From: Diprion similis
Lineage: Eukaryota; Arthropoda; Insecta; Hymenoptera; Diprionidae
Assembly (NCBI RefSeq): GCF_021155765.1
Contig: NC_060110.1
Location: 4,898,001 to 4,962,000 of the forward strand
Reading direction: 5' to 3'
DNA length: 64,000 bases
Positions 24,455 to 38,404 of the stretch are shown one piece after another. The translations under genes and the position numbers were made by a program. Positions within the stretch are counted from its first letter, which is position 1, and the number at the start of each line of letters is the position of its first letter. The notes beneath the pieces were generated by a model. That model saw only the letters and a program-made list of their open reading frames with translations, was not told where the DNA came from and made no database searches.

Positions 24455-27400
24455 GTTAAAGCCTCTGTAGAGCCTTCCTCCGCGACAAGTATGGAGATAT
24501 TCTAAGACCCTACCGTCTCCTTGTTAGAGTGGTAAAAATCTGAAAAAATTAGGCAATTATTTTGGACTATTTGAAGTTGATTTGTGGAATGGGGCGGAAA
24601 AAATTCGCTAAAACCCTTAATAAGGACCACCTTAATGCCCCCCCCCTCCCAATGCAATTGAAGTGTTCTATTCGACAGATTTTCTCTGACATTTTCTTTG
24701 GATATTTGAAACGATACTGCAACATTTTAATGTTTGAACTGAAAAGTTTTTTGCGGTATCGATAATTTTTTAATGTATTTCGCCATTGCGATAGGCAATG
24801 CACACTTGATACACAATTGGGTAAACTTTACAAAGTGTATGATAAATTGACTCTTGGAACTCCAATAACTTGAACCAATTGCGCAAGGCAACCAGGCTCC
24901 TGATCAAACTTGAAATTGACTACTTGAGCTGATCGTCTCAATTACCGTTCATTAGAATGTGGCGTTACAAACTCACAATAGTTAACGAGTGCTGGACCTG
25001 TTATACTGTGCCGCTAACGGACGATTGTTTGATATTTCCTTGAACTCAAAGTTGACGAGCTTTGCAATTTCAGAGAGAAAAAAAAAAAATCAGTATGACA
25101 AATATTCGTAGTTACTTTCAAATATATTTACTTCTACTCCGTGATTAGTAAAAATTAATCCCTAGAAAATGGTTATTCTGTAGAAAAATTATTTTCAAAA
25201 ACTTGCAGAGTTTGCACGAATTTATTCTAAACATGAAATTCTGACAGTTACTTCACGAATTAGAATAATTTATTGGAATTTCATAGAAATATCTCAATTA
25301 CTGTGCAAGAAATTAATTTCAGCAGATTCATAATCATGGATAAACTCTTTTACGATAAAAGTTTCTGAAAACTTCCTAGTGTCAAAATTTTCTTAACCCC
25401 ATTTCAGAAAAATTGCTTCTCACTGTTTTCTGAAAACTTCCATTTTCCCCTAAAAATCTTCTCCAACTTCCAGAAAATATACAGGAACAACAAACTTGAT
25501 TTTTCAAATTTGTAAAAACAAAATAAAATTCTCAAAAACTGCAAGTATTTTTACACAAAATTGATTCGATTTTCAACTAGAAAATTCTGAGGTTCTCAGA
25601 TCGACAGCATAGGAAAAAAAAAAAAAAAAAACACAAAACACAAATCTGGAAAGAATTTTAGTAATTGTTCCCAGAAAATCACTCGGTTTTTAACACCAAT
25701 TATAACTCAACGTTTTTTTCACTAAAAATTTTTTATTTTCATTTTATTTTCAAAGCCACTCCGTAATTGAAAAATAACTTATTTCTTATCAGTCTATTAT
25801 TATTAATATTATTTCAATTTTGTAAGAGGCTCGAGACGGATGCACGCTACTCTTTTTCTTTTCTCTCAATTGGCTATCCGCATGCGATCGACTTTCAAGT
25901 TTACTACTTACTGGTGTATGGTGACTTTTTTTTTTTATTCGCACGCCTGCCACAGCTAGCCGATAGGCGTTCGTTGAAGTTCGTAGATTCTCGGTAAAGT
26001 TCGTAGCCCTTCGCAGAGTTGTTGGCTCTCGATCGTCACTTGTTTTGAGTACGGCAAGCACCGCGGAACTGCCAACAAATGCTATCCCGGGGATAATGGT
26101 GGTGGTGTAAGCTAAAATACGCGCACTGTGATTAACACCGTGATTACACGAATAATTGACCTTAATTGTGCGTATCAAGTTATGACTTGAAAGTACGGTG
26201 GACACTCTTTTCTGACAATGGTAATGTTATCATCTAATTTTCTTTTAAACTGTAGATGAGAAACTAGATTCCAATTACACATCCTATTTTGCCAATACAT
26301 CATATAAGTATGGTTCTTTTATTACCAAAAATAATTTCGCTTTTATCTATAATTACGATCAGCTGTTCCACTTTATTCAACATTCATGCGATATTCTTAG
26401 CCGTATTTATACTATAGCATATTGTCTTTTCGCACTGTAACCTTGTTCACTTTCTTTTTTTTCTTTTGTTCTACCTATGTTAACACTGTTCGGAGTCGTG
26501 AGAGCAGCTGATATAATAAATGCGTAATAGAAGAAAACCGCAGATAACCCTCTTGATACTCAAATTCTAAAAAAAAAAAAACGACAGCTGCTTTCGTTAT
26601 ATACGTACAATTTGATAATCCACGATCTTTGTGATACAAACTCAATTCATTATTCCCAAATGATTCTTGTCAAACTTCAGAAACAAATGGTAATTCATTT
26701 TTACTGTATGACTCATTAACGGTGTTTTCAAAATTTTCTCACAATGCAGTACTGAATACACCTATTACACGTATCATTAGCGACATCATTAAGCTAACAC
26801 GAATATTATTCACAAGCAAACTACTAACTGCTCTCATCTATTTGTATGAATAATATTCTCGATTCTCTTATTGCAATGAATTATTTTATAGTTCACCAAT
26901 CTTCAAATGAATGTGCATTTTATACGCACGCTTATTTCAAACAAGATTGAATTTAACAAAGTTATAACTACCTATAATGATCATTAGGGAAATATCACTG
27001 TTTTGTAAATTGAGAATTATTTTGATTTACCTCATTTTGCAAAAAACATGAATGGTATCATTTGCTTCTGTATAATTTGTTGAATTTTTTACGATTCTGA
27101 AGTTGCGAAATAACAAATTATTATAAAAATGAATGATCTTTGACACCAACATTGCAAACTTCAACCTCTTTATTTCAATGAGATAAGGAAAATTATAACA
27201 AATCACATCTGAAGGAAATTAATATAGACCATCCTAGAAGTATAACCACATAATCCCGATCACTCACCCGTATACATGTGTAGATTAAGGATATGTGACA
27301 AGTTATTCCTTATATTACAAGTATGAGTATTTACACTCAACTAATATTTGTAGAAGTTATATTTTATTTTATCTCATGCAGTTTTAACTTTAATTCCATT

Positions 27401-27767
27401 GTCTTAAGGCTAATACTCACGAGTAAACGTTATATTTGATAAGAACTCTAGATTGTTTACTCAGCATAATGATTTATAAAGTGTCAAGCCTGTCAGGCTG
27501 GAAATGTAAATTTGAAGATGAGGTTCCCCTGATTTTAAAATAAATCCTGACTGATCAAGGAGTACTCATAGGATCAATCTGTCGATATAATTCAATTTTG
27601 ATCCAATAAATTTTGAGGTCACATTGAAAACGGTTTTCTCAGTTTTTAATTTCTAATATTTCTCTGTCAACAATATACAAACCTTTGCATGAAGCTTTCA
27701 TGAACTAATTTATGATGAAACACTAACGTACATTTAGTTATTATTGCGAGGGGGCACATTGATGAAC

Positions 27768-27865
27768 ATAATAATAATAATAATAATAATCTTATTAATT
27801 ACAATTGTGTTTATAAAGTAGAGTAAGCGCATTGGCAGTCGTAAATAGATGGAAACCCTGCGAAT
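27768..27865 (-). mobile_element. 5'-truncated SINE copy (3' tail only)
   Basis: An AAT run is followed by TTATTAATTACAAT, then TTGGCAGTCGTAAATAGA. This matches the 3' part of the tRNA-derived SINE at 60845-61180 (minus), including the trinucleotide tail. The tRNA-like head is absent. Confidence 0.6.
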
Positions 27866-28639
27866 ACACTTCAGTTTTCTAATAATATATCAGACAATAA
27901 ATATACGATTGTAGATAGTGATGTTACATTACACATTGTCACCCTGACCTATAAACATAATAGCAATCGATGCAGTCGGTACCGTTACTTTCTCCTTGAT
28001 ACATTATTTGTTATTTGTTTGTTTGAGAGAACGGCTAAATTGTTTACGCGTGCCATAACACTGGGCCACTTAGTCGTGAAAGTAGATTGATAATTCCCTT
28101 AAAAAAACGTTGGAATCGGAAAGAAATGTGAAAGTTTAATTGGGAATAGGAAATTTAGACAAATAGAATGTTTAAGAATGTTGAAAATCTCATGTCGTTT
28201 TGGAAACATTTGACATATTAAATAAAAGAATGCATTATTCAAGCAATTTGTAACCTTCTAGATTAATGGCTTAGATTTTACCGATGAGGTATTGATCAGG
28301 TAATTTAACCTAGGCTACTTGCAAATTTTCGGTGAAGTTGTGATGAAATGAGAATCATGGGAACTAAAGGAAATAAATCTTGAAACAAATATTTTAATTA
28401 GAACGTTTTCATTTGGAAAATAGGAGAACATTGGGAAATCTTTGAGTCAAAATAGTTTAGCTAACTTGTTTGGAAAATCCGGCAATGATTTTCATGCACA
28501 CGATGTAAATTTGTAATGATGTAATACCTATAGAGCGCTTCCTTTTATATATCGTAAATTCGAGATGACTGTTTTACAACTTTAGAATGACTTTGAAACG
28601 AGCTTAACTTGTGAAATATAAATATAAGCTGCTCTATCA

Positions 28640-28735
28640 CGGTTTAGCATATTTCAAATAATCTTAAAGTTTCGAAATAACGTTTTTTTTTCAAAGCGCA
28701 TCATTAAATTAATGTCAGGAACTTCAGCCTGATTG
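28640..28735 (+). repeat. Dispersed repeat ending in CTTCAGCCTG, copy 1
   Basis: The order ATTTCAAATAATCTTAAAGTT, AAATAACG, a T run, then ACTTCAGCCTG resembles about 30465-30560 and 50287-50440. It is probably an old non-autonomous DNA element. Confidence 0.5.
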
Positions 28736-29211
28736 ACTGGAGGTTGTTACTGTAAACTAGAATCTATTGTTTCGTAAACCTCGAACTCATGTATGAAGCT
28801 GAATCTAGCACCTATCATCAGCAGCCAAATGTGTTAAACTTTTTTTTTACAAAGAAGCATGCAGTTCAGTTTTATCCTTATAATTCTATAGAAGTATTGA
28901 AAGTTCATGGTATTTCAGAAAATTTAGATTTTCGGACTTCACTACCTTATCAAAATGAACATTAGAATGTTTGGCTGCTAATTCTGACTACTAGCTTCAG
29001 CCTAGTACTCATGTACGAATATAAGTTTCAATATTTCAACTTATACCAATGCAAATCTAATTTCTCTGAATACCACTCCCAAAAATATTCCTTTTCGCAC
29101 ATTTATCAGATTGTTTGTGTCTAAACCCAGAAAACTATGGTTGAATTTGATTTATAATTATTGATTTTTGTTTTAGTTTTGGTCGTGATTGCTCAACATC
29201 ATTTTGGCCTA

Positions 29212-32200
29212 ATGTCTGTATGGTCAACAAGCACTGGGCGCAACTCAGTGTTTGCTGCGGAGGGTGCACCATCTCTTCTCTCTCACATACCTGTTCACGC
29301 ACATGTACATACTGAACAGCGCAACAATAACGGCCATTGCTTCCACAATCGTACCCACAGTTGTCGGGTATGATATAAATTATATTTAAGCGTGTATCAT
29401 TTAACTAGCCATCTTTGTTTGGTATCTGCACTTACCAAAATTCCTGCAAATAACAAACTTATAATTAATTCAGACATATCAATCTTAGCTTTTGTTTATT
29501 TCTTATACATTTTGTTTATTTTGCAACTTTGCAAAGTTCATATTTGTAGTATTTGTTTATTCCTTCTTTTCAAACAAACGTAGCTAAGACGTAGTTATAT
29601 TTTGTTTGTATATCCACTTTACATATGATCTATGTACGATCATTTATTCGTAGCTGAATGCAAGACTTGGGTGTAAGAAAAAAGCTTATACATGCGCTAG
29701 GTAGAACAGCTGTGTCCTTTGCACTTGTGTTCAGCAATGAAAAAATGACCCTGTAGATGTTCAATCTGCATTTTTGGGTCTGCTTGTATCTGACGTACAG
29801 AGTCATTTTGTGCCACGATCAGCACCTTGAGCATGAAAGGCACCGTGAACTAGCCGTAGAATTACTACTGCGAACAGTCATGATATTTGGTTCCTCAAAT
29901 TCTCATAACAAAGTCCTTCACTTTTTATGCTACAATATATTTATTATATGACTAATTATGTTACAATACTTTATGGAATCGTTGCACGAAATGAATGATA
30001 AGTTTGATATTTTAATTCACTGCAAGAGTTGTTTGTCCAGTTTTTAGTTGCAAAACTTCATCTTATCATCTGTATCTCCTCTTATAAAGTAATCCGTTAT
30101 CACGACTTATCTTACATTTCCACCATCGTTTTTTTTGAGATGTAGATATGTTTAAGGAGCTACAGAGGATTGTGAGCTTAGGTTCTGTAACTAGTTTTAA
30201 TTTTTATTTATCCAATCTAGCAGCCTAGGCTGTTTGGAAAATATTCTCAAATTTGAATGAGAAATGAATACATTTCAGTAAAAACTAAGTTGCTCATATT
30301 TCTTTGTATCCAGAGAGTTACAAATATACACATTTCACAATCAGACGAGGTCAAAGTTACTAAAATGAACATAATTATGAAACGTTTAATACAAAATTAA
30401 TTATTTTTTTGCTTCGGAATAAGTTGAAGCAGGTGAGCTGGCAAATAATAAGTATATTAACGCTGTATCAAGGTTTACTGAATTTCAAATAATCCTAAAG
30501 TTGCAGAGTAACGATTTGAAAAAACGTGCATTGTTATATTAACGTAACGAATTTCAATCCCATCAGCCCTAAACTATTTGCAGAATAAGTTAACGGAAAA
30601 TTTACATTATTTTAAATTTTACTTGCTAACTCAGATTGTAATTCAGGTAACTAACAGGAAAAAAACAGTTAGTATGTTAAAAAATTATAAACTTTGATGC
30701 TAATCGGTAACTTTAATTTGATTCATATGTAAAGTGTTGTCTCAATCATGCATCAATGCACTATAACACTCTGGTAGTTTAGCAATATGTAAGTAGGCTC
30801 AAACTTTTAATGAACAAAATTTTAACAAGGTGCTGGAGGCTTTTTTCGCAAACTTTCGTTTTCATTGATTCTGCTTTTCAAACAACAAAATTTGTACTGC
30901 ACAACTGAATCCAGTTTATTAACGTTAATACTTAATTAACTTTATTCAGATTTTTTATGGTAAGATGTGCACAAATATCACTGTTCAATTAACCACAATT
31001 GCTATGTAATATTAATGGTGCTGGACACAGGACGAGACGAGACTTTGTTGAGTCTTGTCTCGGTTTATAAAAAATCTCCATTTTCACTTCATGTCTTGGT
31101 CTCTGTCTTTATCTCAGAAAAAGCTCAGTTTTCATGTCTCGTCTTGTATGGTCTTGGACTTGTTGGATGATTCCTTGGCATTCAATTAATCAGGTACAGC
31201 CCTATATAAATTTCGAATTTTTTTAAATAAATGCATCAATTGGTTCTATGAAAATTCTCATTGTGGTGGATGAGAAAAAACGTAGTATATTTATTTGAAG
31301 TAAAACGTATTTAAATAGAAAGCATCTGTAACTTTGAGAAACTTATATAATTTTAGGATAATGAAATGTCAGATATTATGCATTACTGCTTTTCTTTGAA
31401 CATTGGCTAATCTTGACGAGACTCTTGTCGAGACTTCAGGGTAATCTTGGTACCGTCTTGAATTTTTCCATTGTTATCTTGTCTTGGTCTCGTCTCGAAA
31501 ATCAAGACGAGACCAAGTCTGCTCTTATTCTTGTGTTCAACACTACATTTTAATGATATCTTTTGAATTTTTGCATGTATTATATTATTTGCTGTTTCAG
31601 TACTCTATACCACGGTCACGTACTTGTGTCACAGTAATTCTATAACACTGTTCATTCTTCTCGAAATCGGGAGTCGGAAATCATATTTTATTTTACTGGG
31701 CGACGCGATCTTGTATTATTTCACCGGGAATGAACTTGGAGTTCAACAAACTAGATATGTTCGCTTCATGAACTACAAAATGTACTGCAATTTACAAGGA
31801 ATGTGATTTGTAGAGTCCTTTGACACTTGTGGGTAATTGTTACTTACCATGAATGAAGGCACTTGACTCACTCCGGAACACAAATGTAGAAACAATTTTA
31901 GTTTTCTTATTAATCTTAGTTATTTTCGTATTTTCTTTGGTTCAGCACCTGTTGGTTATTTTACCTTCTGTGGGACTTGCTAGACGCACTTCTATTGGCA
32001 ACATCATATGGTACGTTTTCTCTGACATTTTCAATACCATTCTTTGAAAAATTTTATCTAATAACGTTTCATCAGTGACTGATAGTTGCTTTTTATTTTG
32101 TGATGGTATTTTTTTTTCAATCCATCTTCTCCACTTTTAAGACAGATTTTATATCTTATTAACATTATTTACCGCTACTTGGATGCATGCACTTAACCAA

Positions 32201-33777
32201 ATTTACTAGCTAAGAGAAAAATTTATGCTCAGATTTATTCTTCTCTAAAATAATCATGATATCATTGCAACACAATGTTTGGAGTAATTAGTTTTAAACC
32301 TCAGTTCTGTGCCCTGTTCGGGAACAATACTTCATCTCTTACAATTACAGTCTCTGTTAACTAACATATTACGTAAATCCAGTCATAGGTGCAGGCGCAA
32401 TTTCTTTGTCCCTTCTATTTACGATTGCTCGTATTACGATATCTTAAATTTCTTTTTTTCAAACAATATTTTGTAATACAGTCTAGGAAAAGTCATCATA
32501 CTCTTAGTTGTATGAACAGCGAGAACTGCAAATTGTTTTTGGGCAGGCTATTAATCAAATTTCACCTTCGATTTAGCTGTCAGTTTTTTTTGAATCTGTA
32601 CCCAAAAAAGTCAGTCGATGTTTTTTGTCATTAGTCGAAGATGTCACAGTCAGGAGATGGGCTACATACACCGGGTTATCTATCATGGAGGAAATTGCAG
32701 TTAAGCAGAGCCAAACTCAAAGCTTCTAGTAAGACTTCAGCTCTACTTTCTGGTTTTGCCATGGTAAGATATAATTACTTATTCTTGAATTGATGTAACG
32801 AAACTGATATGAAACATTCGATATATAATTTTGAAAAAATCTCAGTTTATGTAATTATAGAAAATGCTTTTTTGAAAAAACGAACAGTTCATGCTATGCT
32901 GCTCAACTCAATTATAAAGAAAATGCACGTTAGGGATAATTTGTTGATTTTTTTTTTTCCCCTTTACTTGAATTTTTCACTGATATGAGTAAATATTTTT
33001 TTACTTCTAACATTTTCTCAACAACTGCGCTAATATACAATAAAGGGACCAGAATGAAAAAATGTACCTGGAATTGCAGGATTACGTAATAGGCTTATTG
33101 ATAATTTATGACTGACGCGCATCATTAATTGGAATAATAGGCACTCATGATTACCATGTACTTTTTGAATGCAAAGCATCCATATTATCATGCTCGGTAA
33201 TTAAAAGTAAAATAGGCAATTACGTCACGTAAATAAAAAATTTGATCGACAGGTGGCCATGGTTGAAGTACAGCTGGATAAGAATACAACGGTGCCCAAG
33301 CCAATGCTGATTGCATTCGCAATCTGTACAACATTACTGGTGTCTGTTCACATGCTGGCTCTTATGATATCCACTTGCATCCTTCCAAACATCGAAGCAA
33401 TATGCAATCTTCACAGTATTAGTCTCGTCCACGAATCGCCACACGAACGACTTCACTGGTACATTGAAATTGCCTGGGCATTTTCAACACTGCTAGGATT
33501 ATTGTTATTTTTGTTAGAGATTGCAATTTTGTGTTGGGTAAAATTTTACGAAATTCACGAGGCTGCATCGTGGGCAGCGTGTATAGTTTTAATCCCAGTG
33601 TTGATTGTATTTCTGGCATTTGCAATACACTTTTATAGAAGCTTAGTAGCACACAAATATGAAGTCACCGCAAGTGGTATTAGAGAACTCGAATTGCTCA
33701 AAGAACAAATAGAATCCGCTGATCTTGAAGGCCGAAATGGAATGAACCCATTGCAAAGTTCCATTCATATTGTATAA
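29212..33777 (+). CDS. Orai: Orai store-operated calcium channel (3 exons, 269 aa; 215 aa from the internal start)
   Basis: Exons 29212-29367, 32635-32763 and 33253-33777 join in phase. Exon 1 opens [12 protein letters not shown] and is His-rich, like the long N-terminus of fly Orai. Exon 2 carries [22 protein letters not shown] and a second Met followed by [10 protein letters not shown]. The pore helix spans the exon 2/3 junction ([12 protein letters not shown]) and contains the selectivity-filter Glu (E106 of human ORAI1), residue 100 of the long form. Three more membrane helices follow: [18 protein letters not shown], the [19 protein letters not shown] region and [20 protein letters not shown]. 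The cytosolic C-terminal coiled coil ([13 protein letters not shown]) is the STIM-binding part. The channel sits in the plasma membrane and opens when STIM senses empty ER stores. ATG 32641 could start a 215-residue short form. All key residues are intact. Confidence 0.97.
30465..30560 (+). repeat. Dispersed repeat, copy 2 of the CTTCAGCCTG family
   Basis: TTACTGAATTTCAAATAATC, then CTAAAGTTGCAGAGTAACG, a purine run and TTAACGTAACG. It aligns block by block with 28640-28735 and 50360-50440. Confidence 0.5.
31017..31548. mobile_element. Non-autonomous DNA element rich in GAGAC/GTCTC words
   Basis: The outer ends are GTGCTGGACACAGGA and the complement of TCTTGTGTTCAACAC, so imperfect terminal inverted repeats of about 15 bases. 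Inside each end lie many copies of TCTTGTCTCG and CGAGACGAGAC in both orientations. Such sub-terminal repeats and TIR style recall hAT-type non-autonomous elements, but no clean 8-bp duplication is visible. No coding capacity. Confidence 0.55.
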
Positions 33778-33840
33778 GACATTCTTTAAGCTTACTTTCT
33801 AAGATTTTATGGCATTGTTGTACTGTCCTCAGTACCATAG

Positions 33841-33846
33841 AATAAA
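33841..33846 (+). terminator. Candidate poly(A) signal of Orai
   Basis: AATAAA lies 64 bases past the Orai stop codon. Further AATAAA words occur near 34090, so longer 3' UTRs are possible. Confidence 0.5.
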
Positions 33847-36800
33847 ATAGGAAACTGAAAAGACGGAAGAGAAAGATATAATTTTCTCAAACTAAATATT
33901 CGGCAACACAGAAGTTGAGTCAGTTTTCTGAAACTTCAACTGTATGTTGAATACATTTTGCTGCATTAGGAGATGTTGTCAGTTTGAAACGCTTGGGTAT
34001 TTGCATTCGAAAAAAAAAATCATTTTTTATTTATGTGTAATGCCGAGAAACACGAAGTAATTAGGTCGCATTGTTTCTTTTCTTCAAAAATAAATAAATT
34101 AATAATTGCAGTATTACAAGCAATTGAATTTCACCTATTTAGTAATGATTATAGATATACCTAACCTAACCTACTTCAGCATGGATGACATCATCATATT
34201 GTTGTAGTTTTGAACAGGTTGTATTTTCAAAAATTTTTGATTAATCGAAACAAGAACCTATATGACCTATCTATTTTTGCTTTCTTTGCGTAATACGTGC
34301 AGAAATTTTTTTCATGCAAAAACCTTATTTTACGATTCATATAGTTCACTTCTGGTAGTTAAAATTTATTCTGAATAAGCAAAAATAAAACTCATAAAAG
34401 AGCTCAAATCCCGGCCTATTACCGTAAAAGTAGTAATAATATATTTTAACAGTGTAGGAAGTATGTTTTTCATTCATATGAAAACGTCACAATCGACATT
34501 TCAAGTTTTCTTTGAATAATATAAAGTTTACGGAATTCTTTGATTGAGTATGAACTGAAGCTGGTTATAACAACAAAATTATTACGACAATAAAGATGTG
34601 TCCAGAATTGTGAAACATTTGAATATGATGAATAATTCGTCAGTGACACTTCCATAGTGATAGTTTTAAGAATTAATTTGCTAGTTTCGCTTCAGTTTCT
34701 TCTTTGTAGGGAGCAAGCTTAAGTACATCTTTTCTCTCTGGTGGTGAATCTTGCAAGTTCTGCAGTGAAGAATAACTAGAATTAAACCTGAAGAGCATTA
34801 AAATCTAGTCGTAATTAACATCACAATCATAAAAAATTACCAGAATAAATCCAAATGTCATTATTATCGCCATTATCTAATCTGCGTTTTTTTGGGCCAC
34901 TAAATTCTTGGATTATCGCCACATTCTTGGTGTAATTCTCATGTTAATGCATGAATATCGCCAGAGTTACTTTGAAATGCCTCAATGGACGAACGGTCCT
35001 TATTTACTGTAACTATGGACTCTAATTTCTCATAAACTTAACAAACAACAGATCCAGTAATACAAAAGCTATAAGAAAATATATTGATTTAATTTTTCTT
35101 ACCATGACTAAAAATCTGGTTTCTTCTGTCGCTTTTCATCGAGCATGAGTCAACTGTATAAATCAATGTAAAGTTTTCTACAATAGGCTCTCAGATGTGA
35201 TATGATATTTCGTTTCATTCGAATGGCCTGCAACTGAAGGGTTGCAGGTCTGTAGACCGACGTTTTTAGGATATCTAAGATCGGAAGTACAATTCTATAA
35301 TTCCGGTCGTTGTTTGAAGTTATTAATGAACATTGTGCCACCTGGCTGCGGCTATCATAACGTAATTTATTATAAATTTTTACTCTAAAAAATGCGTTTC
35401 ATTGAATCTCAAAATAAATTACAAGATACATTTGTAAATTGTAATTGAAACGAAAGCAATACACGTGCAAACTATTAATCATTAAAATGTTTCAAATTTT
35501 AGATGAACGTGACTAATAATTTTTAAGTGCGGATATTTTACATGATTATTAACTGTATATCATTTTTGAAACCTTCTAGAATATTTACATTAATGACAGT
35601 CGTCATCTAGTTAATATTTTCCGTTATATTATAGTTAATATTTTCAACGCTGAGAAATTGAGTGGACAGACGAGAGGATTTCCTATGTTCTTAGCAGTAT
35701 GTTTTTTTTAAGGATGTTCAGGTTTTACAGTTCAGTGAAAGAAACAGTCGAAAATCATTTCAGTAGTATAAAATTGAACTCAAGTTAATTAATGTAAGTT
35801 TATACAGGATGTCTTACAGAACGATTATTACAGAAATGTCTTCCCAACAATAAAATCAAATGAATAAGTAAACCCGTAAATTCGAATGAAGAAAGTGTAG
35901 TTATCAATAATTGAAAATAAGTAACTTTTTTATTTGGTTTTCTTAGTAGTAAAATCATATCATTTTTCCAACACCAACAGATCAGGGATTTTTTTGTTCG
36001 TGTTTGGATGTTTTGCAGATCACCCAAAATGATGTTCAAGTAGTGTTACCATGATTTAAATCAAGCATAAGTTTTTTAATTATGACCTTTAATGATTTAG
36101 TGCACAAGTTTTTTGTTATAAAATGATTATGCACTGAGATTATGCACATGCTCCTCCATAACTCATATTGCAAACTTATACTCAGTTTAAAAAGACCTAC
36201 TTTGCCTCCTTGATGCACAATCTACTCTTTTAAATTAAGGAGAGATTCTTTTCATAAAATACAAATGAAGTAACTTTGCTTCAATTTTTAAACCCTCATT
36301 GTATTATTTTTTATTTAACTCATTTTTATACTACAAGCCTGTACGTTCTAAACATCCTTAAGCAGCGTTTCGTAAGTTTATGAGCCATAGAGTATTTGAT
36401 GGCAATAGTTTATGATCCTTTTGATATGTAATACATTTCTCCATTGCACTGAGAACGTCTTCCACATTTAATATTTGTTTTTACGTAAAGGGAGTCTCTG
36501 TTATGATAGGCTCTACGAAAGACTTCACACATAATGTAGTGGAAGCTCTGATTCAGTAATTTTCAATATCTTATTTGCTCAGTTGCATCTTATGAAAAAA
36601 AGACCGTGATATATGAATAGTTGACAATCTTACTTTTGCTTGCCTAGTGATTAAACGAGCAATTTGATCATTGAAATCCATTTGAATCACTGTAAAATAT
36701 AAATATTATTAAAACATTCCCATTTGTGCATAGTGACTTAACTTTAAGATGAGAATAATATTGGTTAGCGCAAAACCCATTAAACGTATGTCTCACATGT

Positions 36801-38404
36801 TATTATAATTAAATCTTAAATTCATTATGTATAAACTGTTTTGCATACTTTGTGACAAAAATTCTGAATAATTGGAATTTGTATTGGTATGGAATCCGAA
36901 CGTAAGAATACTTTTGCAACAATGACTCATCAAGTTTTTGATGAATGCTTTGTTTGAAAACAAGTTATTTTTGAAAATTAGTGTTATTCTTTGTTTATGC
37001 TACCAAAATAATCCATCACACGAAATGCCTAACTTCATGATTATAGAAGAAATCACTAATTTTAATACATCGACATTGTCTTTTGAATACCTCTTGGAAT
37101 CATAAAAATTATAAATAACATGTAAAGTTACATTTACAATTCATCTTCGACACAATAAACCTATTTAAGTTTGATCGTGTTTATTGCAAGGTGATGCGCC
37201 ATTACTGTGCTACTTACTCAAATACAATTAATTGTTACGTGTTGTTGAGTTTATTTTATGTTCGTGGATTCGCCATTTTTACTAGTGCCTTATCAAACAT
37301 ACACTCTACTTGAAGAAGTATCAGAATCAGAAAACAGTTGATAAAGTTGACACAGTGTGTGTGCAGACATATTTCACTTAAATTTTATTAATATAAATTC
37401 GTTTAAAACCGTATCTATCAACACAGTAAAATATGTTAAAACCTGCGAACTTTTACTAAAAAGTCAATGAGTTACTAACATTAACTTTGGACTGTTTATA
37501 TTACTATAGCGTGGTTTAATACCGGACGTATGTTATTTTTCTTATTGTAATAAATCATAATATTATCCGTACTAAAATAAATTCCATGCATTCGTCTGAA
37601 AGAAATAATTCTTTTTACTTCTTATATGCAGAGCCTCACCAGGTCTTAGTGCCGTCGCTGAGTGTTTTCAACATTATATATTTAGCTTTTAATTAAATAG
37701 TTATTTTCGCGATTTTAAATAGTCATTATGGAAGATCAAAATATAGACAGTCGTGACATTATCCCTCCGAAATTATTCGCGACTGTCAATAAAAATATGA
37801 ATTACATCCAATAAAAGCTACTTTTCGTCAATAATATATTTTTTTTTACTTATATTTATTCTCTTATTGCTTTTTCCAATTTTCACAGAGTATTTTTGCT
37901 TAGGTCTCCGCCCCACCAACCCCCCAACGGCGTTGCGCCCCCACCCTAACCGTTCAGCTTTCCTTTTTCTATTCGTTTCAATTCATGTTCCACCAAATGT
38001 TCTTCCCTCCGACCTTGGTTGCGTACCTCCCACCTACTATCACGGAATAGTATATTGTATACCAAGTGCGTAAAGCAAGCCTTTTTAAATTTTTTACATC
38101 GTCAGTAATCATGAAACACTTTGTAATTCACGATTTGTCGAGACTGGTTTGCATAGAGTGATTCCTCAGATGGGCAACATATCGAAAAATAATTTCCGTC
38201 AATTCAATTCGCAGAACTAAGGTCTTCGGAAAACCCAGGTTCAGCATCGTGCTCGGAACGGTGCATCGAACCTGGCATAAAAACAGTAACGGTGAGTGCA
38301 GGACATTTAAAATGATCTTTTAACGTGTGGTTGATATTAATTCAAACAATTCTGTTTTGGACGTAATTGAAGTTTATGAATTAAAATTCATAAAACCGCC
38401 ACAC

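Larger units (their letters stand above)
21232..29211. other. Intergenic region upstream of Orai, no supported gene
   Basis: This AT-rich stretch has the 3' UTR of the DNAI4-like gene at its left end and the Orai promoter or 5' UTR exons somewhere on its right. Notable contents are dispersed repeat copy B (22510-22960), the hairpin with a DR1 motif (24353-24454), a SINE tail (27768-27865) and a repeat of the CTGAAGTT family (about 28640-28735). A less AT-rich stretch at about 25940-26110 could be an untranslated first exon or promoter of Orai, but nothing proves it. Confidence 0.55.
29368..32634 (+). other. Orai intron 1
   Basis: This 3.27 kb intron runs from GTATGA to a T-rich tract ending CATTAG. 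It holds a repeat of the CTTCAGCC family (about 30465-30560) and a 530 bp inverted-repeat element (31017-31548). Several short open frames inside (for example 31853-32047) are not recognisable. Confidence 0.75.

Noticed and set aside
25789..26205. 138-codon minus-strand open frame
   Set aside because: No family resemblance or conserved motif; basic low-complexity composition. The DNA may be an untranslated exon or promoter instead.
29161..29211. Hydrophobic extension before Orai Met1 that looks like a signal peptide
   Set aside because: No ATG in the extension; the fly-like MSVW start at 29212 fits the family, and Orai has no signal peptide.
37867..38073. Proline-rich open frame that might be a retroelement gag
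   Set aside because: Composition follows from a C-rich stretch; no Cys-knuckle or other gag motif, and no ATG. Only mentioned with the RT fossil.
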